Origin: Oscillospiraceae bacterium
Lineage (GTDB): Bacteria > Bacillota > Clostridia > Oscillospirales > Ruminococcaceae
DNA: 28,364 nucleotides
Direction: 5' to 3'
Assembly: GCA_017828935.1 (NCBI GenBank)
Contig: JAGAUG010000094.1
Location: 1-28,364, forward strand
The number at the start of each line of letters is the position of its first letter. The first letter of the stretch is position 1. The notes beneath the pieces are model-generated. The model did not search any database, was not told where the DNA came from, and saw nothing but the letters and a program-made list of their open reading frames with translations. Position numbers and translations under genes: made by a program. Positions 7,488 through 15,856 of the stretch are shown here, piece after piece.

Positions 7488-8687
7488 TTGAAAATATTAG
7501 TTATAAACGCGGGAAGTTCGTCTCTTAAATATCAGTTGATAGATATGAAAACAGAAAGATGTGAAGCTAAAGGACTTTGTGAAAAAATAGGAATTGGAGG
7601 ATTTATTAAACACCAAACTTTTGATAATAGAGTTTATGAAAAAGAAGAAGAGTTTAAGACTCACAAACAAGCCTTTGATAAAGTTGCGATGTTGCTCGAA
7701 GATAAAGACTACGGTGTTATAAAATCTTTAGATGAAATTACAGCTGTTGGACACAGAATTGTCCAAGGAGCTGACAGGTTTAGTGAGTCAGTTAAAATAG
7801 ATGATGATGTTATAAAACAAATAGAAGAAATATCTGATTTGGCGCCCCTACACAATCCAGCTCATCTTGTTGGGATCAAAGCATGTAGAGACGTTTTAGA
7901 TAAAGCTAAGCCGCACGTTGCTGTGTTTGATACGGCGTTTCACAGCTCTATTCCTAAGAAAGCTCATGTCTTTGGGTTGCCTTATGAATATTACGAAAAA
8001 TATCATGTTAGGAAATATGGTTTTCACGGAACTTCTCACAAGTATGTAAGTCAGGAGTGTGCTAAGTTATTAAAAAAAGACGTTAAAGAACTTAAAATAA
8101 TAACATGTCATCTCGGGAACGGAGCATCGATAACGGCTGTTAATAAAGGTCGTTCGGTAGATACAACAATGGGGTTTACGCCTTTGGATGGTCTTTTGAT
8201 GGGAACAAGATCAGGTTCTATTGACCCATCAGTGATTACTTATATTGCTGAAAAAGAAAATATGTCAATAAAACAGATAGATTTTATGTTAAATAAAAAA
8301 TCTGGTTATTTAGGTATTTCTGGTGTTGGAAGTGACCACAGAGATGTCGCGAGCGCTCGAGATGCGGGTAATAAACGAGCAGCTTTAGCGCTCGAGATTC
8401 AAAGTTATCAAATTAAAAAATATATAGGTGCTTTTGCCGCTGCGATGAACGGTGTTGATGCCATTGTTTTTACAGGGGGAATTGGAGAACATAGCGAAAA
8501 AACAAGAAAAGATTCTTGCGACGAGATGTCGTTTTTGGGTATAAAAATAGACGACGAAAGAAATAAATTGGCTAACGAAAAAGCGACTTTAATATCTAGT
8601 GATGATTCAAAAGTTAAAGTGTTTATGATTCCGACGAACGAAGAATTAGTTATCGCTAGAGAAACGCTAGAAGTTATTTCGCGTTAA
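7488..8687 (+). CDS. ackA: acetate kinase
   Basis: Makes ATP and acetate from acetyl phosphate and ADP in the cytoplasm. The first residues, KILVINAGSSSLKYQ, hold N7. Other active-site residues known from the Methanosarcina enzyme are all in place: R90 (GHRIVQGA), D148 (FDTAFHSS), H180 (GFHGTSH), R241 (GTRSGSIDP) and the glutamate of PTNEE near 385. The start is TTG 7488, giving 399 residues: AGAAGGTG at 7471-7478 is placed correctly for it, and the family N-terminus begins exactly there. The partner phosphotransacetylase gene (pta), often next door, is not in the window. gltX follows after a short gap. Confidence 0.96.
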   Translation: MKILVINAGSSSLKYQLIDMKTERCEAKGLCEKIGIGGFIKHQTFDNRVYEKEEEFKTHKQAFDKVAMLLEDKDYGVIKSLDEITAVGHRIVQGADRFSESVKIDDDVIKQIEEISDLAPLHNPAHLVGIKACRDVLDKAKPHVAVFDTAFHSSIPKKAHVFGLPYEYYEKYHVRKYGFHGTSHKYVSQECAKLLKKDVKELKIITCHLGNGASITAVNKGRSVDTTMGFTPLDGLLMGTRSGSIDPSVITYIAEKENMSIKQIDFMLNKKSGYLGISGVGSDHRDVASARDAGNKRAALALEIQSYQIKKYIGAFAAAMNGVDAIVFTGGIGEHSEKTRKDSCDEMSFLGIKIDDERNKLANEKATLISSDDSKVKVFMIPTNEELVIARETLEVISR

Positions 8688-8733
8688 TTATTATTTATAA
8701 AAAAATATATAAAGTGAGATGAAATTTATAAAG

Positions 8734-10191
8734 ATGGATCAAGAAATTAGAACTAGATTTGCTCCGAGTCCAACAGGATATATGCATGTTGGAAATTTAA
8801 GAACAGCACTTTTTGCTTATTTATTAACAAAATCAAAAAACGGGAAGTTTATACTTAGAATCGAAGATACAGATCAAGAAAGATATATTGACGGAGCTGT
8901 CGATATAATTTATGATACTCTTAAACAAACCGGTTTGCTTTGGGACGAAGGTCCAGATGTCGGAGGAAGCTTTGGGCCGTATATTCAAAGCCAAAGAATG
9001 TCGATGTATAAAGAGTACGCCTTAAAATTAATCGAAAGCGGAGACGCTTATTATTGTTTTTGTGATAAACAAAGACTAGAAGATCTAAAAACAGTTCAAA
9101 AGCTATCTGGTATCTCTCCGAAGTATGACGGGTGTTGTAAGAACCTAACTAAAGAAGAAATTCAAAAAAAGTTAGACGCTGGCAAACCGTATGTTATTAG
9201 ACAAAAGATGCCTTCTGAAGGCGTAACAAAATTTCATGATATGGTTTTTGGCGAAATCGAAGTTGAAAATACAAGTTTAGACGATCAGATTTTAATTAAA
9301 GCTGATGGGATGCCAACTTATAATTTTGCGAATGTTATTGATGACCATACGATGAATATAACACATGTAGTTCGAGGTAGCGAGTATCTTTCGTCGACAC
9401 CTAAATATAATTTGTTGTATAAAGCTTTTGGTTGGGTACCTCCGGTTTATATACACTGTAGTCCGGTGATGAAAAACGCGACAGAAAAGCTTTCAAAACG
9501 AAACGGAGATGCGTCATATCAAGACTTAATCAAAAAAGGCTATTTATCAGAAGCGATTATTAATTATATAGCGCTGCTGGGTTGGAGTCCTAAATTTGAT
9601 CAAGAAATATTTAGTTTAGACGAGCTAATTTTAAATTTTAATATAGATGGTATCTCGAAATCTCCGTCGATCTTTGATATAGAAAAATTAAATTATATCA
9701 ACGGAGAATATTTAAGAAACAAAAGTTTAGATGAGTTCCACAAAATAGCTCTTCCTTGGATTAGAAAATCAGTAAAAAGACAAGATGTTGATACAAAATT
9801 AATTGCAAGTGTTATTCAAGTTAGAGCCGAGATTTTAAGTCAAATTCCTGAGCAATTAGATTTTATAGACGAGTTGCCAGAATATGATTTAGATTTATAT
9901 ATTAGCAAGAAGATGAAAACAACAAAAGAGAGTTCTTTTGAGATTTTAACTAAAATTTTACCGGAGCTTGAAAAGTTAGATGACTATACAACTCAGTCGC
10001 TTCACGAGTTATTAATTAACTTAGCTAAAGAACTAGAAGTTAAAAACGGATATTTGCTTTGGCCGATTAGAGTTGCTGTTAGCGGAAAGCAATTTACGCC
10101 CGGAGGAGCAATTGAACTTTGCGCCATATTAGGTAAGAGCGAAGTTATTAACAGAATTAAAAAAGCAATTGGGCTTTTAGGAGCTCGTTAA
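8734..10191 (+). CDS. gltX: glutamate--tRNA ligase
   Basis: Class I aminoacyl-tRNA synthetase that charges tRNA-Glu. The HIGH motif is HVGN (18-21) inside FAPSPTGYMHVGN, and the KMSKS motif is KLSKR (262-266). Cysteines at 118, 120, 144 and 145 sit where bacterial GluRS binds zinc. The 485-residue length is normal. Start ATG 8734 (MDQEIRTRFAPSPTG) was preferred because the in-frame ATG at 8719 directly abuts the AAGTGAG ribosome binding site; with 8734 the spacing is 15 nt, so the choice is not certain. Whether it also charges tRNA-Gln (with GatCAB) cannot be judged here. Confidence 0.95.
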   Translation: MDQEIRTRFAPSPTGYMHVGNLRTALFAYLLTKSKNGKFILRIEDTDQERYIDGAVDIIYDTLKQTGLLWDEGPDVGGSFGPYIQSQRMSMYKEYALKLIESGDAYYCFCDKQRLEDLKTVQKLSGISPKYDGCCKNLTKEEIQKKLDAGKPYVIRQKMPSEGVTKFHDMVFGEIEVENTSLDDQILIKADGMPTYNFANVIDDHTMNITHVVRGSEYLSSTPKYNLLYKAFGWVPPVYIHCSPVMKNATEKLSKRNGDASYQDLIKKGYLSEAIINYIALLGWSPKFDQEIFSLDELILNFNIDGISKSPSIFDIEKLNYINGEYLRNKSLDEFHKIALPWIRKSVKRQDVDTKLIASVIQVRAEILSQIPEQLDFIDELPEYDLDLYISKKMKTTKESSFEILTKILPELEKLDDYTTQSLHELLINLAKELEVKNGYLLWPIRVAVSGKQFTPGGAIELCAILGKSEVINRIKKAIGLLGAR

Positions 10192-10261
10192 TAATAATTT
10201 TTTTAATTTATAATTATATTAAAATAAATAGATTAGTGTATAAAATAAAGGAGAATAAAGA

Positions 10262-11029
10262 ATGGAAAATCAAGTAGTTTTTAAAACGGCGGTTGTTGGA
10301 GGATTTGATAAAGACAGTGTTTTAGACTACATAGGTCAGCTTAACAAAAAAATAAAAAACAACCAAGATATATTTGAAAAAAAAATAGAAGATTTAACAA
10401 GTTCAAATAACGAGCTTGTTATAGAAAATAAAGATCTTAATAAGACGATAAATATGCTCAGAGAAGAGATGAAAGCTAAAGACAAAGAAAGCGAAAAAAA
10501 TAAAGAAGAAATTTTAAGAAATGACGACAAGATAGAGAATCTAAAACAAGATATTTTAAGACTCAACGAGAGTTTAAATAAAACAAAGATAGAGCTCGAA
10601 AGTGAGATAGAAAAGAATACAAGATTGCTAAGTCAATATAACAAAGAAGTTGAAAAATCTAAGAGATATGAGCAATCAGTGATGCAAATTGGAGCAACTA
10701 TGGTAGAAGCTCAAAATAAAGCTGACGGGATAGTTTTAGAAGCTAAAAATAAGATTTCAAAGATGTCTGAAGAAACTGATAATATTTTAAAAACAGCAGC
10801 AGACAAATTAGATGATTTTAAATTAGGTGTTGCTAACTTAAAAAAAATAGTTAATGAACAGACGAATGTTCTTGTTAGCAGAGTTGTTAATATAGATAAC
10901 GCTATTGATGAAATACAAAATAAATTTATAAATTATTTCGTCGAAACAAAACATATGATCGAAGATGAATCGTCTAAATATCAAGTTGCTGGAGACGAAA
11001 AAACAAAAGAGACTAGCGAATCTAGATAA
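10262..11029 (+). CDS. DivIVA-like coiled-coil protein
   Basis: The N-terminus has FKTAVVGGFDKDSVLDYI (about 7-24), which resembles the DivIVA/GpsB membrane-binding head where a short hydrophobic loop and a VxxYI stretch precede the coil. From about residue 25 to 165 the sequence is almost entirely charged heptad-like coiled coil (many E, K, N, L), followed by a second helical part containing EAQNKADGIVLEAK, a segment typical of DivIVA family proteins. Such proteins mark curved membrane at poles and septa. AAGGAG precedes ATG 10262. It stands between gltX and the fumarase-like gene without an obvious functional link. The fold is clear; the exact role is inference. Confidence 0.7.
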   Translation: MENQVVFKTAVVGGFDKDSVLDYIGQLNKKIKNNQDIFEKKIEDLTSSNNELVIENKDLNKTINMLREEMKAKDKESEKNKEEILRNDDKIENLKQDILRLNESLNKTKIELESEIEKNTRLLSQYNKEVEKSKRYEQSVMQIGATMVEAQNKADGIVLEAKNKISKMSEETDNILKTAADKLDDFKLGVANLKKIVNEQTNVLVSRVVNIDNAIDEIQNKFINYFVETKHMIEDESSKYQVAGDEKTKETSESR

Positions 11030-11069
11030 AAATATAAAAAATAATTTAAAATATAGATTGGTTTTAAAG

Positions 11070-11606
11070 ATGAAAATAAAAAATATTGATTATAATTTTG
11101 ATTATTTTGATTTACATATTGAAATAAAAGATTTAAAAAAATATATTTCTAAATTTTATGTTGGTCAAAAAATATATTTAACAGGATATGTTTATACAGC
11201 TAGAGATGCAGCTCACAAGCGATTGGTCGAGCTTATTAAAGCTAAAAAAAAGTTGCCTATTGATATAAAAGATAGTGTAATATATTATACAGGGCCGACT
11301 CCGGCTCGGCCAAAGATGGTTATAGGGTCGTGTGGACCAACTTCGTCTTATAGGATGGATCAATATTTAAATTATTTGTTAGAATTAGGGCTTTTGGGAA
11401 CGATCGGAAAGGGCGAACGTAGTGAAGAAGCTGTTGGACTTATAAAAAAATATAAAGCAGTTTATTTTTCGGCAATTGGTGGCGCGGGGGCGCTGGCTTG
11501 TAAGTATGTTGAAGATCTTGTTGAAGTGGCTTTCTTAGATTTGGGCTGTGAGTCGATAAAAAAAATATATATAAAAGATTTTCCATTGATTGTTTCTGTT
11601 GTTTAA
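11070..11606 (+). CDS. class I fumarase / tartrate dehydratase beta-type subunit
   Basis: The 178-residue product matches the C-terminal (beta) domain of Fe-S hydro-lyases such as FumA/TtdB. Visible family blocks are TGYVYTARDAAHKR, YYTGPTPARP, GSCGPTSSYRMDQY, GTIGKGERS and SAIGGAGAL. The [4Fe-4S]-holding alpha subunit, normally encoded just upstream, is absent: the gene before is the DivIVA-like protein, and GAPDH follows. The start ATG 11070 has only a weak AAAG ribosome binding site; an in-frame TTG at 11058 is an alternative. Upstream in-frame sequence overlaps the previous gene and does not look like protein. The alpha subunit may be elsewhere in the genome. Confidence 0.88.
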   Translation: MKIKNIDYNFDYFDLHIEIKDLKKYISKFYVGQKIYLTGYVYTARDAAHKRLVELIKAKKKLPIDIKDSVIYYTGPTPARPKMVIGSCGPTSSYRMDQYLNYLLELGLLGTIGKGERSEEAVGLIKKYKAVYFSAIGGAGALACKYVEDLVEVAFLDLGCESIKKIYIKDFPLIVSVV

Positions 11607-11697
11607 TAATATATTTTTTATAAATTTAATAAATTAATTTATGATAATATAATAATATATTTTTTATAATTTAAATAAATTAATTTGTGATAATATA
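11605..11697. repeat. 46-bp tandem duplication
   Basis: The stretch starting aataatatatttttt at 11605 recurs at 11651 with few differences (for example atgataatat against gtgataatat). It is all A/T apart from two G positions and lies between the fumarase-like gene and the gap promoter. It has no visible function. Confidence 0.8.
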
Positions 11698-11727
11698 ATA
11701 AAATTATATTTTGATTGTTTTTTGCTA

Positions 11728-11756
11728 TTGAATATTTGTTTTTTTTAGTGTAAAAT
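11728..11756 (+). promoter_or_regulatory. promoter of gap
   Basis: TTGAAT at 11728-11733 and TAAAAT at 11751-11756 are separated by 17 bp. The start would be near 11763, giving a leader of about 58 nt that ends in a perfect AGGAGG at 11807-11812, 8 nt before the gap start codon. Confidence 0.7.
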
Positions 11757-11820
11757 ATATATGGTTCTTTTTATAGAAAGTAATTTTTAAAATTAATTAT
11801 ATATTTAGGAGGTTTTTTCT

Positions 11821-12837
11821 ATGTCAATAAAAATAGGAATAAACGGTTTTGGAAGAATTGGTAGATTAGTTTTTAGAGCAGCTATGATGCAACCAGACGT
11901 TTATGAAGTTGTTGGTATAAACGATCCGTTTATAAGTTTAGATTATATGGTTTATATGACTAAATATGATTCTGTACACGGAAGATTTAACGGAACAGTT
12001 GAGGTTAAAGACGGAAAGCTTTGTGTTAACGGTCGTTTAATTAACGTCTATGATAAAATGGATCCTGAGCAAATTCCTTGGGGCGAATGTGGAGCAGTAT
12101 ATGTTGTTGAGTCAACAGGCGTATTTACTTCTACAGAAAAAGCTAGTGCTCATATTAAAGCAGGAGCTAAGAAAGTTGTTATATCAGCTCCAGCTAAAGA
12201 TGATACACCAACTTTTGTTTGTGGTGTTAACTTAGATAAATATACAAAAGATATGATGGTAGTTTCTAACGCTTCTTGTACAACTAACTGTTTAGCGCCA
12301 TTATCTAAAGTTATTAACGATAATTTTAAAATTATAGAAGGTTTGATGACAACTGTTCACGCGGTTACAGCGACTCAAAAGACTGTTGATGGACCTTCTA
12401 AAAAAGATTGGCGCGGAGGAAGAGCGTCAACAGGTAATATAATACCTTCTTCGACTGGAGCAGCTAAAGCTTGCGCTTTGGTTATTCCTGAGCTCAAAGG
12501 TAAGCTTACTGGAATGGCTTTCAGAGTACCGACTCTTGACGTATCTGTTGTTGATTTAACAGTTAGATTAGAGAAGTCAGCGACTTATCAAGAGATTTGT
12601 GATAAAGTTAAAGAGGCTTCAGAGGGAAGCATGAAAGGTATCTTAAAATATGTTGATGAAGACTTAGTTTCTTCGGACTTTGTAACAGATCCTCACACGT
12701 CAATTTTTGACGCTAAGGCTGGAATTATGCTTAATGAAAATTTTGTTAAGTTAGTTGCTTGGTATGATAACGAATGGGGATATTCTAACAAAGTTTTATT
12801 ATTGATTTCTCATATGAATAAAATAGATAACGAATAA
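11821..12837 (+). CDS. gap: glyceraldehyde-3-phosphate dehydrogenase
   Basis: Glycolytic NAD-dependent enzyme that oxidises and phosphorylates glyceraldehyde 3-phosphate. The Rossmann start INGFGRIGR (7-15) and the active-site ASCTTNCLAP with C153, followed by H180 in TTVHAVTATQ, are intact, as is NEWGYSNK near the C-terminus. The length of 338 is normal. It has its own promoter and the strongest ribosome binding site in the window, and its codons are more regular than those of its neighbours (fewer rare choices), as expected of a highly expressed gene. The usual partner pgk does not follow; a hairpin follows directly. Confidence 0.97.
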   Translation: MSIKIGINGFGRIGRLVFRAAMMQPDVYEVVGINDPFISLDYMVYMTKYDSVHGRFNGTVEVKDGKLCVNGRLINVYDKMDPEQIPWGECGAVYVVESTGVFTSTEKASAHIKAGAKKVVISAPAKDDTPTFVCGVNLDKYTKDMMVVSNASCTTNCLAPLSKVINDNFKIIEGLMTTVHAVTATQKTVDGPSKKDWRGGRASTGNIIPSSTGAAKACALVIPELKGKLTGMAFRVPTLDVSVVDLTVRLEKSATYQEICDKVKEASEGSMKGILKYVDEDLVSSDFVTDPHTSIFDAKAGIMLNENFVKLVAWYDNEWGYSNKVLLLISHMNKIDNE

Positions 12838-12852
12838 TAAAAATTTTTTAAT

Positions 12853-12890
12853 TAATATCTGCTATTGGTTTTCGCTAATAGCAGATATTA
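12853..12890 (+). terminator. hairpin after gap
   Basis: Bases 12853-12866 and 12877-12890 form a perfect 14-bp stem (TAATATCTGCTATT) with a 10-nt loop, 15 bases after the gap stop codon. The tail (ttgagtaaaa) is not a good U-tract, so it may be a weak terminator or an mRNA-stabilising hairpin. Confidence 0.55.
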
Positions 12891-12945
12891 TTGAGTAAAA
12901 ATAAAATATAATTATTTTATATTATTTAAAATTTAGGAGAAAAAA

Positions 12946-13989
12946 ATGAAAAACAAAATTTTTTTAGTATTTAGTTTATGTTTGTGTTTGATTTTAGTTT
13001 TGTTTTCGGGTTGCGAAACTCAAAGTAAAGATACTAGCGGATCAACAGGAAAGTTATTTTCGGCTGGGTTAGTTTCAGATACAGCTGGGATCAACGATGA
13101 AGCTTTTAATTCTAGTGCTTGGGAAGGAATGTTGAGATCAAAAGAAGAACTAGGCTTTGATGTTAGATATCTTGAATCTAGACAAGAAGCTGATTACGAA
13201 TCTAATTTAGATAAGATGACGGACGATGAACTAGATGTTATTTTTGCTGTGGGTTATAGATTGGCGTCGGCGATAGAGAACGTTGCGTCAAAAAATCCAG
13301 ATCAAAGTTATGTATTATTAGATTCAAGTTTAGAAAATCCGCAAGAAAATACGTTATCTATAAGTTATAATGATCAAGAATCGTCATTTATGGCTGGTGT
13401 TATTAGTGCTTATATGACAAATACGAATAAAGTAGCGATGATAACCGGTGGAGAAGGCGACGTAATTAATAGATTTAGATTTGGTTACGAATCTGGAGTT
13501 AAATTTGGAGCCAAAGATCTTGGGAAAAATATAGAAGTAGAAGTCCAGTGTATTAACAGTTTTCAAGACGACTCAAAAGGTAAGGCGATGGCTAATGCGA
13601 TGTTTGCCAAAGGTAATGATATTATATTTACAGTAGCGGGAAACGTCGGAAAAGGAGTTATTGAAGCAGCTAAAGAAAATAATAAATACGCCATAGGAGT
13701 TGATAGAGACCAAAGTTATTTAGCTCCAGACAATGTTATAACTTCTGTTATGAAATTTGTTAATAATACTATCTATGATGTTTGTAAAGATATTAAGAGT
13801 TCTAATTTTGAGACAGGATCTTCAAAAACAGTTGGATTAAAAGAAGGTGCTGTTGGTTTGGCGTCGACAACTGATAAATTAGTTCCTGAAAAAGTTATAA
13901 CAAAGATAGAAGATATAAAACAAAGAATTATTGACGGAGATATTACACCTCCATTTGATAAAGAAAGCTTTGAAAATTTTAAATATTAA
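12946..13989 (+). CDS. BMP family substrate-binding lipoprotein
   Basis: The 347-residue product has a lipoprotein signal peptide, with basic MKNK, a hydrophobic stretch and the lipobox FSGC ending at C23, so it is anchored on the outside of the membrane. The mature part fits the Bmp/Med family (PnrA, TmpC), which bind purine nucleosides for ABC uptake: AGLVSDTAGINDEAFNSSAW, IFAVGYRL, ITGGEGD and VGKGVIEAA. AGGAG precedes ATG 12946. The ATPase and permease genes that usually follow are not here; a terminator hairpin follows instead. Nucleoside binding is inferred from the family. Confidence 0.9.
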   Translation: MKNKIFLVFSLCLCLILVLFSGCETQSKDTSGSTGKLFSAGLVSDTAGINDEAFNSSAWEGMLRSKEELGFDVRYLESRQEADYESNLDKMTDDELDVIFAVGYRLASAIENVASKNPDQSYVLLDSSLENPQENTLSISYNDQESSFMAGVISAYMTNTNKVAMITGGEGDVINRFRFGYESGVKFGAKDLGKNIEVEVQCINSFQDDSKGKAMANAMFAKGNDIIFTVAGNVGKGVIEAAKENNKYAIGVDRDQSYLAPDNVITSVMKFVNNTIYDVCKDIKSSNFETGSSKTVGLKEGAVGLASTTDKLVPEKVITKIEDIKQRIIDGDITPPFDKESFENFKY

Positions 13990-13993
13990 TATT

Positions 13994-14038
13994 GGATCTA
14001 TAATAAATGTTTTTTATTCCAACATTTATTATAGATCC
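13994..14038. terminator. perfect 18-bp hairpin between convergent genes
   Basis: Bases 13994-14011 and 14021-14038 pair perfectly over 18 bp with a 9-nt loop (ttttattcc). It lies between the convergent stop codons of the BMP lipoprotein and the minus-strand gene; its right arm ends one base before that stop. It likely serves both directions, although neither tail is a strong U-tract. Confidence 0.7.
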
Positions 14039-14542
14039 TTATTTTCGAATAAAATAAATTTTTATTATATAAATATTTTTTAATTTGTTATATTTATAAT
14101 AAATTATATTACCTGATGTATTTTGAATTTTAATATTTTTAATAAAATTTTTTAAGCTGTCTAGATCTTTAAATTTACAGGTTATAATCATTTTGTTGTT
14201 ATATATTTTTATATTTTGAATTTTTAAATTGTTTTTAGAATTATTTATTATTAATTCAAAAAAATATTTTATATCATCAACAGAAGGCAGTTTATCAAAT
14301 TCAATAAAAGAATCAACAACAGCTTCGATATATTTTTTTATTAACTCAGAAGAATCTTTTTTTAATAACAAAATGACTTTGTTTAAAATATTGTCTTCAG
14401 ATTTAATTTCTAAAATATGATTTACAAAAAAATTATTATTATTAAAATTATCGGCAACAAACTTGCTACAAAAAATAATCGAAAATACTATGATTAAACT
14501 AAAAATAAAATCAAAAAAAATTTTTTTAAAGTTATTTATCAA
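14039..14542 (-). CDS. membrane-anchored protein of unknown function
   Basis: The 167-residue product starts with a short basic segment and one long hydrophobic stretch (about residues 9-32, FFDFIFSLIIVFSIIF), so it is probably anchored by an N-terminal helix with the rest outside. The remainder is rich in Asn, Ile and Lys with no recognised domain. Start is TTG 14542, with AGAGGT (14557-14552) 9 nt upstream. It is the last gene of the plsY-dnaX-fsa-hisS group, 43 bp after hisS. I do not recognise the family; the layout (anchor plus a beta-strand-rich tail) would suit a small envelope assembly or pilus-type accessory protein, but nothing shows this. Confidence 0.65.
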   Translation of the reverse strand: MINNFKKIFFDFIFSLIIVFSIIFCSKFVADNFNNNNFFVNHILEIKSEDNILNKVILLLKKDSSELIKKYIEAVVDSFIEFDKLPSVDDIKYFFELIINNSKNNLKIQNIKIYNNKMIITCKFKDLDSLKNFIKNIKIQNTSGNIIYYKYNKLKNIYIIKIYFIRK

Positions 14543-14585
14543 AATATTTTTACCTCTTTGGATTAACCTGTAATATTATTATAAA

Positions 14586-15827
14586 CTAAAATATAAATTC
14601 AGTAACTTCAGACGTTTCCATATTTTTTAGACTTGCCTTACCAGCCAAAATTTCGTTTTCGCCGATTACAAGCGTATTCTTAGCTGATATTTTGTTAGCG
14701 TATTTCATTTGAGCTTTTAAACTTCGTCCTAGCAAATCTGTTTCAACGATATAACCTTGAGATCTTAATTTTTTTGATATGTCTATCGCGAAAATTCTTG
14801 ATTTTTCGTCTAAAGTTATTATATAGATATCACATTTATTATCTTTTAGTTTTAAATTATCTAGATTATCTAAATTATCTAAAATTAAGATTAATCGTTC
14901 TAACCCCATTCCGAACCCAAATGCTGGGGTCGATGGCCCCCCAAGATCAGAAACTAAATTATCATATCGACCTCCGCCGCAAACAGTTAGATCCGATCCA
15001 TTTATGTTTATAACAAACTCAAAAACTGTTTTTGTGTAATAATCTAGGCCCCTGACAATCTTTGGATTAACAATATAGTTTATTCGAGATTTATCTAAAT
15101 ATTGCTTTAAATTTTCGAAGTGATCTTTACAATCTTGACATAAAAAATCAAGAATAACAGGCGCATCTTTAACTATATATTGACAACTTTTTTCTTTACA
15201 GTCTAAGATTCTCAAAGGGTTTTTCTCGAGCCTATCTTTACAAAGTTCACAAAGACTATTTTTATTTAAAGTCATATAATTTATCAAAGCTTGTTTATAT
15301 TTCTCTCGGCAATTGCTACAACCAATCGAATTTATATTTAATATAAAATTATTAATATAAATATTATTAAGCATCTCAACTGCCATTTCTATTACTTCGT
15401 AATCGGCTTGAGGTGAGCTAGAGCCGAAAAGCTCGACTCCGAACTGATGAAATTCTCGAAGCCTTCCAGATTCCGGCTTTTCATATCTAAAACACGACAA
15501 TATATAAGACAACTTGGCTGGAAGCGCTTCGCTTAATAAATTATTTTCTAAAGCGGCTCTAACAACCCCGGCAGTCCCTTCAGGACGAAGAGTTATTAAC
15601 CTAGAGCTTTTGTCTTCAAAAACATACATTTCCTTTTCAACGATATCCGAAGTATCGCCAACAGATCGACAGAACAAATCAGAGTGTTCAAAAGTTGGTA
15701 CTCTAATTTCTTTAAAGCCATATTTTGTTGCTGTCTCTAATAATTTTTTTTCGATAAATTGCCATTTGTAGCTATCTTTAGGAAGAACATCTTGAGTTCC
15801 TCTCGGTCTTTTAAATAATAAATTCAT
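14586..15827 (-). CDS. hisS: histidine--tRNA ligase
   Basis: Class II synthetase that charges tRNA-His. Visible blocks are RPRGTQDVLP at the N-terminus, TLRPEGTAGVVRA, the motif 2 arginine region FRYEKPESGRLREFHQ, the HisA motif GLDYYTKTVFE, GGGRYDNL and motif 3 FGFGMGLERL. The cysteine-rich insertion common in clostridial HisRS is present (CSNCREKY, CELCKDRL, LDCKEKSC, CQDC). The start is ATG 15827 (413 residues), 6 nt after AGGGGTG; the upstream in-frame GTG lies inside that site. A (Asp-Asn-Leu)n stretch from a 9-bp repeat extends the linker before the C-terminal anticodon-binding domain. aspS, often next to hisS, is absent. Confidence 0.95.
   Translation of the reverse strand: MNLLFKRPRGTQDVLPKDSYKWQFIEKKLLETATKYGFKEIRVPTFEHSDLFCRSVGDTSDIVEKEMYVFEDKSSRLITLRPEGTAGVVRAALENNLLSEALPAKLSYILSCFRYEKPESGRLREFHQFGVELFGSSSPQADYEVIEMAVEMLNNIYINNFILNINSIGCSNCREKYKQALINYMTLNKNSLCELCKDRLEKNPLRILDCKEKSCQYIVKDAPVILDFLCQDCKDHFENLKQYLDKSRINYIVNPKIVRGLDYYTKTVFEFVININGSDLTVCGGGRYDNLVSDLGGPSTPAFGFGMGLERLILILDNLDNLDNLKLKDNKCDIYIITLDEKSRIFAIDISKKLRSQGYIVETDLLGRSLKAQMKYANKISAKNTLVIGENEILAGKASLKNMETSEVTEFIF
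14854..14880. repeat. three 9-bp repeats inside hisS
   Basis: aaattatct, agattatct and aaattatct stand head to tail and encode Asp-Asn-Leu three times on the minus strand, in the linker between the HisRS catalytic core and its anticodon-binding domain. Confidence 0.85.
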
Positions 15828-15856
15828 CTTTTTCACCCCTGTAATTTTTTTTATTA

